DNA of 23,734 nt from a virus, in the IMG/VR virus record IMGVR_UViG_3300031565_000378, positions 1-23,734 of that record. One strand, 5' to 3'. A model generated the notes under the pieces. The model had not been told where the DNA came from. It ran no database searches and saw only the letters and a program-made list of their open reading frames with translations. Positions 13,057 through 19,115 of this stretch are shown in pieces (position 1 is the stretch's first letter; every line of letters starts with the position of its first letter). A program made the translations under genes and the position numbers.

Positions 13057-14709
13057 TTATTCTTTACCATTCAAATCCCTGCGTAGAAAGTTACTCCAAG
13101 TGCGTACCAGTTCATCGATTTGATTCAGGTCATCACTGTAAAGTTCCTGACGGGATGCAAGTGCGAAGGAATGAAGCAGGTCGATGATGAATTTCTGTCC
13201 CTGCCTGTCGAGTCTTGCGAACTCCCTGTAGAAGTTATGGTCCACATTGATTCGAAGCAAGAACTTTCCATTACCCTGATGGTGGGAGAAAAAGAATGAA
13301 GAGTCTTCCCCGAAATTAACGAAATCCACATCAATCTTATTGAATGATTTTTTCTTTCTCGGCTTATCTTCTTTTTTCCTCTCCCTTTTTTCCTTGTCTT
13401 CGATTTCCGGTTCGTCCTCAATACCCTCAACCTTTTCCCTTTTTATCGGGTTTCCGTTCTTATCAGTCAACACCGTTGGGGTGTTTTTGCTGTCGTTCTT
13501 CTGCTTCACAATGCTCTTGGTGTTTTTCAACACGTCTTCATCTACATCATCAGTTGATTCAGGCATTGTCTTTTTCTTCTCCAATTTACAGTATTTAACT
13601 GCTTCCGTAACGGCAGGTTGCATGAGGTCCGTGAGAGTCTGGGGTAATATGATTCTGGTTTTCATCACGTTTGTTTTTAAAACCTCGTCATACTTACCAT
13701 CGAAGATAAGTTCAGCACGGAAATTTCCCAACCAACTCGAATATTTATCAATACCAGAGAAATCAAATCTTTCGGCTTGCATTATCTGACGATGATTACG
13801 CATTACGTAAAAACCGTTGTTCCTACCATTGAGTTTCTCTGTTGAATATTCGGTTTCGAGAGCACTATCAACATAATAATACCTTACAACGATTTCAGCC
13901 AGTTGTCCGTCAACGTTAAACTGATATTTCTGATTTGTTATACCCTTGTTTAGAACCATAGTACCTTTCAAATCAGCACCCATTGGGTCAATCATCTCCA
14001 CTTTGGTGTCGTTCAGCGTGAACTGTATTTTCTTAACACCATTCTTTCCTGAAATATAGGAACGATAAGTTTTTCCCAACGACTTAATTAGTGCCGAATC
14101 AAAAGCGGTCTTATTGCGATTGGAGAGTCTGTCGAGTTTGTAGATTTCCAAGACAGTTCCTGTTGAACGTTGACCAACCAGTTCTTTGAAATGTTTGATT
14201 TCATCCGGGTTTGCTTTTTCAATGGAAACGAATTTCCATGATTTTTCCCTGATAGCGATATCGAGGTCAAAAATACCACACATATAATCGCCATCAGTAT
14301 GTTTCGTGATTAATTTAAACCCACGACCTAATGAAATAGATGCGCCTTTAAGACCAACACCAAAATAACCAAGTTCACCATCACGTTCTTTATTGGTGTT
14401 GGAACCGAGTTTAAGTGCTTGGATTAGGGTTTCCTGTGTCATTCCAATACCGTTATCCACGATAGCGATACGACCTCTCCCGTCAGCACCAAACTTTGTC
14501 TGGATGTTTATTCTAGGAGTTTTTGTCATGCTTCTGACAACAGCATCAACTGAGTTATCAATAGCGTCTTCAATTGCTTGAATGTTATCGTAACCCATGT
14601 CACGAAGAGTTTCCAATAATCTGGGGTTTGGGGTTGCATCGACAAGATGCCTTTCTGTGGAGGTTGCGTACTGTACTTCCGCAACGTCTCCGTTGTTGTT
14701 TTTATTCAT
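13057..14709 (-). CDS. GHKL (Hsp90/MutL/histidine-kinase-type) ATPase, 550 aa
   Basis: The first 130 residues hold a Bergerat ATP-binding fold: an N box AIEDAIDNSVDA (E47, N52 for Mg-ATP), a G1 box IVDNGIGM (85-90), then a lid with GELGYFGVGLKGAS (111-124). The arrangement DNGIGM ... LGxFGVGLK is that of MORC, Hsp90 and MutL-like ATPases and lacks a phospho-accepting His, so it is not a sensor kinase. Residues 130-370 are a beta-rich transducer-like region. Residues 375-455 form a highly charged linker (KREKVEGIEDEPEIEDKEK and a Lys-rich run), and the rest is a helical C-terminal domain. Such proteins work as ATP-gated dimer clamps on nucleic acids or proteins. It has its own promoter and terminator. 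The substrate is unknown. Confidence 0.87.
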   Translation of the reverse strand: MNKNNNGDVAEVQYATSTERHLVDATPNPRLLETLRDMGYDNIQAIEDAIDNSVDAVVRSMTKTPRINIQTKFGADGRGRIAIVDNGIGMTQETLIQALKLGSNTNKERDGELGYFGVGLKGASISLGRGFKLITKHTDGDYMCGIFDLDIAIREKSWKFVSIEKANPDEIKHFKELVGQRSTGTVLEIYKLDRLSNRNKTAFDSALIKSLGKTYRSYISGKNGVKKIQFTLNDTKVEMIDPMGADLKGTMVLNKGITNQKYQFNVDGQLAEIVVRYYYVDSALETEYSTEKLNGRNNGFYVMRNHRQIMQAERFDFSGIDKYSSWLGNFRAELIFDGKYDEVLKTNVMKTRIILPQTLTDLMQPAVTEAVKYCKLEKKKTMPESTDDVDEDVLKNTKSIVKQKNDSKNTPTVLTDKNGNPIKREKVEGIEDEPEIEDKEKRERKKEDKPRKKKSFNKIDVDFVNFGEDSSFFFSHHQGNGKFLLRINVDHNFYREFARLDRQGQKFIIDLLHSFALASRQELYSDDLNQIDELVRTWSNFLRRDLNGKE

Positions 14710-14751
14710 ATGATTTTATCTATTGTCCGAAAACTATATTCGAACTAGGTG

Positions 14752-14783
14752 CAATATTACGAATAATAAATGAGACTACCAAA
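14752..14783 (-). promoter_or_regulatory. probable promoter of the GHKL ATPase gene
   Basis: The minus strand has TTTG, 20 nt, TAATATTG (one mismatch to TAnnTTTG), with the -7 box 43 nt upstream of the ATG. Confidence 0.55.
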
Positions 14784-14854
14784 TAAAAGTTCTTATTTAG
14801 AATGATTCTTAACACCCCCATACCCCCCACTTTATAAACTCGCTTATGCACCTG

Positions 14855-14890
14855 AATAATCTCCCCCCCTAAAAGGGGGGAGAGATTATT
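14855..14890. terminator. strong bidirectional hairpin after tRNA array 2
   Basis: AATAATCTC-CCCCCC pairs with GGGGGG-GAGATTATT around a short loop. It lies between the end of tRNA array 2 (leftward) and the GHKL promoter. There is no clean U-run, so it may be a 3' stabilising or processing hairpin as much as a terminator. The 240 nt around it (14710-14956) hold no other gene. Confidence 0.6.
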
Positions 14891-14956
14891 TTAGGGTGGT
14901 GGTAAAAAGTGGGTTTATTTTAATGTAATTAATCCCAATTTCCAATCCAAAAAATG

Positions 14957-15039
14957 TCGGCAAGGCAGGATTCGAACCTGCATAGTCGAATGACGAGGGA
15001 TTTACAGTCCCATGATTTCGCCCACTTACCATCTTGCCG
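14957..15039 (-). tRNA. tRNA-Tyr(GTA)
   Basis: The class II tRNA is 83 nt. Acceptor CGGCAAG with CTTGCCG, anticodon stem TGGGA/TCCCT with loop CTGTAAA (GTA), a 13-14-nt variable arm, T arm GCAGG-TTCGAAT-CCTGC and discriminator A as required for Tyr. Confidence 0.92.
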
Positions 15040-15046
15040 ATACTTG

Positions 15047-15119
15047 TGCCCCCAGAGGGATTCGAACCCACGACCCGAAGATTAAGAATCTCCTACTCTA
15101 CCATCTGAGCTATGAAGGC
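15047..15119 (-). tRNA. tRNA-Lys(CTT)
   Basis: Acceptor GCCTTCA with TGGGGGC (two G-U pairs), D arm GCTCAGATGGTAGAGT, anticodon loop TTCTTAA (CTT), T arm GTGGG-TTCGAAT-CCCTC and discriminator A. It is only 7 nt from tRNA-Tyr. Confidence 0.92.
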
Positions 15120-15124
15120 AATTG

Positions 15125-15203
15125 TGGGAATGGTAGGACTCGAACCTACATGCCGAAGCGGGAGTTTTACAGACTCTTAGGTATTCCAGCACCCAACATT
15201 CCC
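15125..15203 (-). tRNA. tRNA-Tyr(GTA), second divergent copy
   Basis: The gene is 79 nt. Acceptor GGGAATG with CATTCCC, anticodon loop CTGTAAA within GAGT/ACTC (GTA), a variable arm with a CCGC-TTCG-type hairpin, T arm GTAGG-TTCGAGT-CCTAC and discriminator A. Its sequence differs throughout from the Tyr gene at 14957. The short anticodon stem (4 good pairs) and its D arm (GGGTGCTGGAATACCT) are unusual, so the Tyr identity is slightly less certain. Confidence 0.85.
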
Positions 15204-15210
15204 AATTAAA

Positions 15211-15378
15211 TTAATCCTGAATAAATGTGGAAGCATTATCACTTGTGATTTCTTCACCATCAAGGCTAATTGAAACCCTACTGTTCAGATACTGACCACG
15301 ACTTTCATAGTTAACACTTGTCGATATACTCACCGTCAGGTGTTCACGCAAAAATTCTATCATTTCTTCTCTTTCCAT
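15211..15378 (-). CDS. 55-aa small protein inside tRNA array 2
   Basis: The ORF reads MEREEMIEFLREHLTVSIST and ends with LDGEEITSDNASTFIQD. It has an amphipathic N-terminal helix followed by beta-like segments, and is acidic overall. The reading frame fills the whole gap between tRNA-Lys(TTT) and tRNA-Tyr, with an ATG 15 nt from one tRNA and the stop 7 nt from the other. The codon use and regular amphipathic pattern support it being real. The function is unknown. Confidence 0.62.
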   Translation of the reverse strand: MEREEMIEFLREHLTVSISTSVNYESRGQYLNSRVSISLDGEEITSDNASTFIQD

Positions 15379-15392
15379 TATTTTAGTTTTAG

Positions 15393-15463
15393 TGCACCCG
15401 GTTGGAATCGAACCAACGTCATCTGGTTAAAAGCCAGAGGCATATCCCCTTTGCTACGGGTGC
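15393..15463 (-). tRNA. tRNA-Lys(TTT)
   Basis: The gene is 71 nt. Acceptor GCACCCG with CGGGTGC, a short D stem (GCA/TGC), anticodon stem TCTGG/CCAGA with loop CTTTTAA (TTT), T arm GTTGG-TTCGATT-CCAAC and discriminator A. Confidence 0.91.
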
Positions 15464-15518
15464 GTGTTCTACTTTATTTTTGGGACATTGGATAAAAAGT
15501 AGTAAAAAACCCTAAAAG

Positions 15519-15591
15519 TGACCCCGGTGGGACTCGAACCCACGACCTCCGCATTAAAAGTGCGAGGCTCTACCAACTGAGCTACAAGGTC
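15519..15591 (-). tRNA. tRNA-Lys(TTT), second copy
   Basis: Acceptor GACCTTG with CGGGGTC (two G-U pairs), D arm GCTCAGTTGGTAGAGC, anticodon stem TCGCA/TGCGG with loop CTTTTAA (TTT), T arm GTGGG-TTCGAGT-CCCAC and discriminator A. It is unrelated in acceptor and D arm to the Lys(TTT) gene at 15393. Confidence 0.92.
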
Positions 15592-15607
15592 ATCACATAT
15601 CGACTGT

Positions 15608-15692
15608 TGGTCATCAGACGGGACTCGAACCCGTGCGCAGGGATTATTGATAGCATGTGCTTTCCCTTGCTCTGCCAACTGAGCTACTAATG
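15608..15692 (-). tRNA. aberrant tRNA with a 19-nt anticodon loop and encoded CCA
   Basis: Everything except the anticodon loop is canonical: D arm GCTCAGTTGGCAGAGC, anticodon stem AGGGA/TCCCT, 4-nt variable loop, T arm ACGGG-TTCGAGT-CCCGT. The anticodon loop is 19 nt (15644-15662 on the plus strand) instead of 7 and contains AGC-ACAT-GCT. The acceptor stem is best drawn as 6 bp (CATTAG/CTGATG) followed by A and an encoded CCA, the only one noticed in the window. If drawn with 7 bp, the first pair is G-A. A perfect 10-bp helix (15597-15606 with 15693-15702) brackets the whole gene. No standard anticodon can be assigned. Confidence 0.6.
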
Positions 15693-15737
15693 CAGTCGAT
15701 ATGTCTACTCACTCCACTACTTGCCTCAACTACTAAC

Positions 15738-15872
15738 TTACCTTACTAATGTGTTTCCAATCATCGTGCCTGTCAGAACCTTCCTCTGCTCACGCTTTTT
15801 ATGGTTGCCCATGCTATCGTTACACTCAAACCTTTCACACATTTTCCAATAAACTTTTATATTGGTTTTCAT
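15738..15872 (-). CDS. 44-aa basic small ORF upstream of tRNA array 2
   Basis: The ORF reads MKTNIKVYWKMCERFECNDS, then a basic middle (HKKREQRKVLTG) and ends NTLVR. The net charge is strongly positive, with two Cys. It lies between the direct repeats at 15909-15979 and the aberrant tRNA at 15608. No clear promoter was found within the repeats. The real coding status is uncertain; it is the best frame in a 280-nt gap. Confidence 0.4.
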   Translation of the reverse strand: MKTNIKVYWKMCERFECNDSMGNHKKREQRKVLTGTMIGNTLVR

Positions 15873-15908
15873 TTCGCTTTCAAATCTTCATCATTTCAAA
15901 TAACTTTG

Positions 15909-15979
15909 GGGTAATAAACGTTTTTCACAGAACTTTTTAATTTATAACAGTCTTTCACGGGTAATAAACGTTTTTCACA
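15909..15979 (-). repeat. two exact 21-bp direct repeats, 50-bp period
   Basis: The repeat (GGGTAATAAACG then TTTTTCACA on the plus strand) occurs at 15909-15929 and 15959-15979 with a 29-nt unrelated spacer. The second copy runs into the U-run of the terminator at 15979-16008. With only two copies and no cas genes it is not a CRISPR. It may be paired protein-binding sites or duplicated promoter-like sequence. Confidence 0.7.
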
Positions 15980-16008
15980 AAAAAAACCCGACTCTTTCGA
16001 ATCGGGTT
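15979..16008 (-). terminator. rho-independent terminator after the 29-aa ORF
   Basis: The stem AACCCGA/TCGGGTT with a 10-nt loop is followed on the minus strand by about eight T. Confidence 0.82.
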
Positions 16009-16035
16009 CCTCTGGTGGTCATAAAGTCATTACTT

Positions 16036-16125
16036 TTATTCCATTCCTTTAGACATAGTTATCCCGATTCCTGTAAGCATCTGCTTATAAGATTTATAAA
16101 GATAATATGTGCTAAAAGTTGTCAT
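16036..16125 (-). CDS. 29-aa micro-ORF between promoter and terminator
   Basis: The ORF is MTTFSTYYLYKSYKQMLTGI then GITMSKGME. It is Tyr-rich and may be one amphipathic helix. A full-consensus promoter (16154-16185) lies 29-60 nt upstream and a strong terminator follows 28 nt after the stop, so a roughly 160-nt transcript is expected. The ORF is the only frame in it with a good start. The transcript could equally be a small regulatory RNA. Confidence 0.45.
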   Translation of the reverse strand: MTTFSTYYLYKSYKQMLTGIGITMSKGME

Positions 16126-16153
16126 TTTTTCTATTCGTTAAAATTTGTGATTG

Positions 16154-16185
16154 CAAAACTACTGTATAAATACGAAATTAACAAG
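16154..16185 (-). promoter_or_regulatory. Bacteroidota-type promoter for the 29-aa unit
   Basis: The minus strand has CTTG, 20 nt, TAGTTTTG, an exact TAnnTTTG box. The phage block TTGTAACATTT lies just upstream of the -33 element rather than in the spacer. Confidence 0.72.
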
Positions 16186-16212
16186 GAAATGTTACAATTT
16201 TTTATAATTATT

Positions 16213-16617
16213 TTAAGAAATATATGTAACTATTTCATATTTACCACTTTGCATTTTATACCAAGTCATGATTAACGCTGCATTTTCTATTGGTGTATAT
16301 GCTGTTAATCCGTTCTGTTCATAAGCGGTATCGAAATATCCAAGCGTAAAGTCTGCTTGTCCTTCCCTACCCGTGATGAAGCCGTCCCAAGGAGTATTGT
16401 CTTCCATAAGAAGTAATAAATTATATTTCTTCAATATGTTTTCAATTATATCGAGTGGAATCCCAACATGATAATTTGGTAAAGCCGATAGTTCACGATT
16501 TATCTTTTTTCTTATTGGAGCATTCAATCTAGTTGGATTGGTTTCTGCTTCAGACATTGGAAAATCTGGATTTACTTTTTGCATGACTTCAAGGAGTCGT
16601 TGTTTATCGTTTTTCAT
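16213..16617 (-). CDS. hypothetical protein
   Basis: The protein has 134 residues: a helical N-terminus (MKNDKQRLLEVMQKVNPDF), a Pro/Thr/Asn-rich linker, then KKINRELSALPNYHVGIPLDIIENILKKYNLLLLMEDNTPWDG, which reads as helix-strand-turn. It ends with a strand ALIMTWYKMQSGKYEIVTYIS. It is soluble and near neutral. No family is recognised. It follows the RNA ligase gene after 49 nt and probably shares its transcript. Confidence 0.72.
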   Translation of the reverse strand: MKNDKQRLLEVMQKVNPDFPMSEAETNPTRLNAPIRKKINRELSALPNYHVGIPLDIIENILKKYNLLLLMEDNTPWDGFITGREGQADFTLGYFDTAYEQNGLTAYTPIENAALIMTWYKMQSGKYEIVTYIS

Positions 16618-16666
16618 TTTAGAACTTTTTTATAAATACTAAATAAAGCGAAGATTTCTCTTCGCT

Positions 16667-17752
16667 TTAAGTTACATACTCATAACCATCCTTAAACGGC
16701 TTACTGTAAACTGGTCTTATCTGTTTCCAGATAATTTGACCATATGGTTTTCTATCATATAATTTGAATAGTATTGAACGATACTCCGATGATTTTGCTT
16801 GTTCAGCAAACAAAGCACGGTCTTTTATATCATTAATATGGTAGATTCTTATGAATTCCTGTAATGCTCGTCTTTCGATTTCAGCATATTCAGCAATTAA
16901 CTTAGCTGCGGTTCTCTTCAACCAGTCAAAGAACTCATCTGGAACCCGGTCCAGTAATTCATCGAACTCATAGTTATCTCTCAGGTGTTCCCAAACCGTG
17001 AGGTTGGAAACATTTGTCAAGATACCATGTAATCTAACGTATTCACTGAACTTCACTTTCACCCGGAAACCATTTGCAAAACGAATCACAAATCCTTCCA
17101 TATTATCTTCTTCAAGTGCCTTGAGGTCATTTAGGTTCCTAATATTCTTTATATCGTGCAACTTCACAACAGTGAAATAGTTAGAATATAATGAAGTTAT
17201 TTCAGAATGACTTAGTTCATCAGCAGTTGAACTTACGATTACAGAAAGTAAAACAAGGTCTCTCCTGTCACCATAATCCACAACAATACGATTCTCAGGA
17301 TAAAGCACTTCAAATAAATAAGTACAATTTGTATTCAAATGTTTGAACACATTTATATTAAGCATTTTCTTTGCTTCGATTGACTGCTCAGAGATAAATG
17401 AACCTCTTGAAGCCACAATCCATATCATACGTGGTTCGTAATAAAACACGATGATTAGTGAACCATCCATTTTTTCGTAAATCACGAATGGCTGCGACAT
17501 ATCAATTTCCGATGGCAGGTGTTCTTCGTAGTTCTTGAACTTCTGGAAAGGACGAGCCAGAATTTTACCATCAGCATCAATCACCATTCCACGACAAGAC
17601 ATAGTGTACTCGTCCCAAAACTTCTTTGATTGAGCTTTAGGTGAATAGTTGAGTATCCACAAGTCGTATTCTGGATGCTTATTAGCAACTATCAGACTCT
17701 GTTCAATGTAAGTGTTCAAGACACTCCAACTGATTTTTTCCAAGATTTTCAT
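16667..17752 (-). CDS. T4 Rnl1-type RNA ligase
   Basis: The 361-residue ATP-dependent ligase joins RNA 5'-phosphate and 3'-hydroxyl ends. The covalent nucleotidyl-transferase motifs are in order: motif I EK94-MDGSL with Lys94 as the AMP acceptor, Arg54 in CRGMVIDADG upstream, RGSF (motif Ia-like, 117), motif III YLFEVLYPENRIVVDYG (E148), motif IV MEGFVIRF (E219) and motif V VKVKF (K232, K234). The order and spacing match T4 RNA ligase 1 (active-site Lys99, similar length), and the C-terminal helical domain fits tRNA recognition. In T4 this enzyme, with polynucleotide kinase-phosphatase, reseals tRNAs cut in the anticodon loop by host defence nucleases. No kinase-phosphatase is in the window. 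The stop of the upstream gene coincides with its ATG. Confidence 0.92.
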   Translation of the reverse strand: MKILEKISWSVLNTYIEQSLIVANKHPEYDLWILNYSPKAQSKKFWDEYTMSCRGMVIDADGKILARPFQKFKNYEEHLPSEIDMSQPFVIYEKMDGSLIIVFYYEPRMIWIVASRGSFISEQSIEAKKMLNINVFKHLNTNCTYLFEVLYPENRIVVDYGDRRDLVLLSVIVSSTADELSHSEITSLYSNYFTVVKLHDIKNIRNLNDLKALEEDNMEGFVIRFANGFRVKVKFSEYVRLHGILTNVSNLTVWEHLRDNYEFDELLDRVPDEFFDWLKRTAAKLIAEYAEIERRALQEFIRIYHINDIKDRALFAEQAKSSEYRSILFKLYDRKPYGQIIWKQIRPVYSKPFKDGYEYVT

Positions 17753-18090
17753 TATTTATATGCCTTAACTTCAGTGTTGTTTAAAATTTTCATTTGTTCT
17801 GCCAAGAACCATAACCCGCCTTGGTTTTCGGGTCTTTGGAATTCCGTGTAGTTTTCAATTAACACTTTCTTCCAAACTCTTTTCTCACCACTCTTCAACT
17901 CCATTTTAAGATGTGGAGCATGTGGTTGTGCCGTGCAATGCCAACCCATTCTCTTGGCAAAACCATTGGTTGGGTAATTCTCGGCATTCATCCACTCACC
18001 AACTGGAAGTGTTTTTGTTTTGTTAATGAAGAGTGATGTTATTGTTCCATCTTTCCTCAACCTAAATAACTTATACGCAATTTTTGTCAT
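17752..18090 (-). CDS. conserved-looking phage hypothetical protein
   Basis: The protein has 112 residues from MTKIAYKLFRLRKDGTITSL (an upstream in-frame Met at 18126 would add a 12-residue Lys/Cys-rich leader and cover the promoter region). The centre MGWHCTAQPHAPHL and the end WFLAEQMKILNN form a pattern of W-H-C-T-x-x-P-x-A-P-H-L typical of a small phage protein family of unknown function. The His and Cys could bind a metal or be catalytic, which is not provable here. Its stop overlaps the ATG of the RNA ligase, so the two are translationally coupled. Confidence 0.72.
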   Translation of the reverse strand: MTKIAYKLFRLRKDGTITSLFINKTKTLPVGEWMNAENYPTNGFAKRMGWHCTAQPHAPHLKMELKSGEKRVWKKVLIENYTEFQRPENQGGLWFLAEQMKILNNTEVKAYK

Positions 18091-18180
18091 TTTGTTACAC
18101 TTTTTATGTTTTATTTTGTCACACAAAGATATAAAAGAATTTTAGAATTCATAGAGTATTTATATGAAATCGAGGATTTA
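18091..18180. promoter_or_regulatory. divergent intergenic region with candidate promoter and operator
   Basis: On the minus strand TATCTTTG (plus 18124-18131) fits the -7 box TAnnTTTG, but no TTG sits 19-20 nt upstream. The plus strand carries TTTGTCACAC at 18115 (compare the inverted repeat at 5922) and a near-palindrome GAATTTTAGAATTC at 18138-18151. The latter lies between the divergent starts and may be an operator serving both genes. Confidence 0.4.
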
Positions 18181-18633
18181 ATGGAAATTAAAAACGTTAT
18201 TAAAGAAGAATTTCAGAAACTATTGACTGAAGGCTATGTCATGGAACACGATAACTTTAAGTTCCGTCAGGAATTAACGAACTCAGGTTTTTATAATTTC
18301 AAATCTTTTTCATCAGACTTTGATGTGGATATTAGCGAGTCAGATATTTTCGTTAATTGGCGTATTGGATTTTGGTTGAATGATATGGGGGTTGAAAACT
18401 TCTTAGTTAAAGTCGATAGTGTCGAAGGTACATATAAAGTCATGTTATTCAATCAACAAAGTGATGAAGTCGAACAGGAAATTGAGAAGAATATTGCTGA
18501 TGAACCGTGGAAATTTCAGGTATATGAGGCTACGTTGAAACTAAAAGATACCCTTTATATCGAATCGCTTGATTTCGATTTTGAAACCAAAATATGCACG
18601 GTCACATTCTTTGACAGTGATACTCAAGTTTAA
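18181..18633 (+). CDS. hypothetical protein, the only plus-strand gene
   Basis: The protein has 150 residues starting MEIKNVIKEEFQKLLTEGYV; the longer frame from 18106 would add 25 residues that overlap the divergent promoter region. It is acidic and predicted alpha/beta: an N-terminal helix, then strands around FYNFKSFSSDFDVDISESDI, WRIGFWLNDMGVENFLVKVD and a C-terminal TLYIESLDFDFETKICTVTF. There is no membrane segment or known motif. The start MEIKNVIKEE is shared in style by many large-phage proteins. Its orientation against all neighbours suggests separate timing of expression. Confidence 0.75.
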   Translation: MEIKNVIKEEFQKLLTEGYVMEHDNFKFRQELTNSGFYNFKSFSSDFDVDISESDIFVNWRIGFWLNDMGVENFLVKVDSVEGTYKVMLFNQQSDEVEQEIEKNIADEPWKFQVYEATLKLKDTLYIESLDFDFETKICTVTFFDSDTQV

Positions 18634-18648
18634 CGTATTGGAATTTAG

Positions 18649-18720
18649 TTGCGGGTGAGGGACTTGAACCCTCGACCTTTGGGTTATGACTCCAATGCTC
18701 TACCACTGAGCTAACCCGCA
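18649..18720 (-). tRNA. tRNA with CAT anticodon (Met, possibly Ile2)
   Basis: Acceptor TGCGGGT with ACCCGCA, D arm GCTCAGTGGTAGAGC, anticodon loop GTCATAA (CAT), T arm GAGGG-TTCAAGT-CCCTC and discriminator A. The anticodon stem closes with an A-C mismatch. The perfect U1-A72 pair argues against an initiator. It differs from the CAT gene at 4463. Confidence 0.88.
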
Positions 18721-18733
18721 ATAAAAATCGACA

Positions 18734-19057
18734 TCACCATTTGATGCCGATATAAATGTTGTTGTTCCAAGGTGTTTTTTCTTTTGTAACCACCATTGGT
18801 TTTTTCTGCCATTGTTTCCTATTCTTTGAAACAAGTTTCCAGTTTGGAAATCTGGTGTTGGTTCCTTTTCTTTTACCACAACAAGTTTCCATGTCGTCAT
18901 AAACGATACCACCGTACCATTTAGAGGTTTTGTTCTCGTTTTTGTGATAACCGCAATAAGAACAGTGAATTTTACCTGTTTTTTCAAGGTAGTGCTTGTA
19001 AGCACGATTAAATTCTCCACGATTAGCGGAGGTGTCTACGATTTGTTTTGCTTTCAT
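18734..19057 (-). CDS. small zinc-finger-like protein
   Basis: The protein has 107 residues. A basic helix (SANRGEFNRAYKHYLEKTGK) is followed by IHCSYCGYHKNEN (a CxxC knuckle with a nearby His) and a second Cys pair METCCGKRKG. Together these could bind one zinc, as in HNH-like or treble-clef proteins. Then comes RFPNWKLVSKNRKQWQKKP, a basic, Trp-containing segment that might contact nucleic acid. HNH nuclease catalytic residues are not evident, so a nuclease call is not justified. It is preceded by a hairpin and micro-ORF (19061-19110) and followed by tRNA-Met 14 nt downstream. Confidence 0.7.
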   Translation of the reverse strand: MKAKQIVDTSANRGEFNRAYKHYLEKTGKIHCSYCGYHKNENKTSKWYGGIVYDDMETCCGKRKGTNTRFPNWKLVSKNRKQWQKKPMVVTKEKTPWNNNIYIGIKW

Positions 19058-19060
19058 TTA

Positions 19061-19110
19061 CCTTGCAATTGCATTAGAGCAATTTACAAGGCGTAAAGGA
19101 TTTTTTTCAT
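19061..19110 (-). promoter_or_regulatory. leader hairpin with an 8-codon micro-ORF
   Basis: Just upstream of the zinc-finger gene ATG, CCTTG/CAAGG and AATTGC/GCAATT build a stem (19061-19091) ending 3 nt before the start codon. The preceding sequence contains ATG-AAA-AAA-ATC-CTT-TAC-GCC-TTG-TAA (19084-19110), a possible leader peptide whose stop lies inside the stem. The arrangement could let translation of the leader open or block the start of the main gene. Confidence 0.35.
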
Positions 19111-19115
19111 TGTTT

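Noticed and set aside
13340-13789. 149-aa plus-strand ORF opposite the GHKL gene
   Set aside because: It is the Ser/Phe-rich complement of the Lys/Glu-rich linker and has no independent support.
15608-15692. Stop-codon suppressor tRNA
   Set aside because: The 19-nt loop contains TCA but not in a U33-anticodon-purine register, and no in-frame stop recoding is needed for the genes here.
15909-15979. Mini CRISPR array
   Set aside because: Only two repeats of 21 bp, no dyad within the repeat typical of crRNA, and no cas genes in view.
18734-19057. HNH homing endonuclease
   Set aside because: Two Cys pairs are present, but the His-Asn-His catalytic set is not seen.
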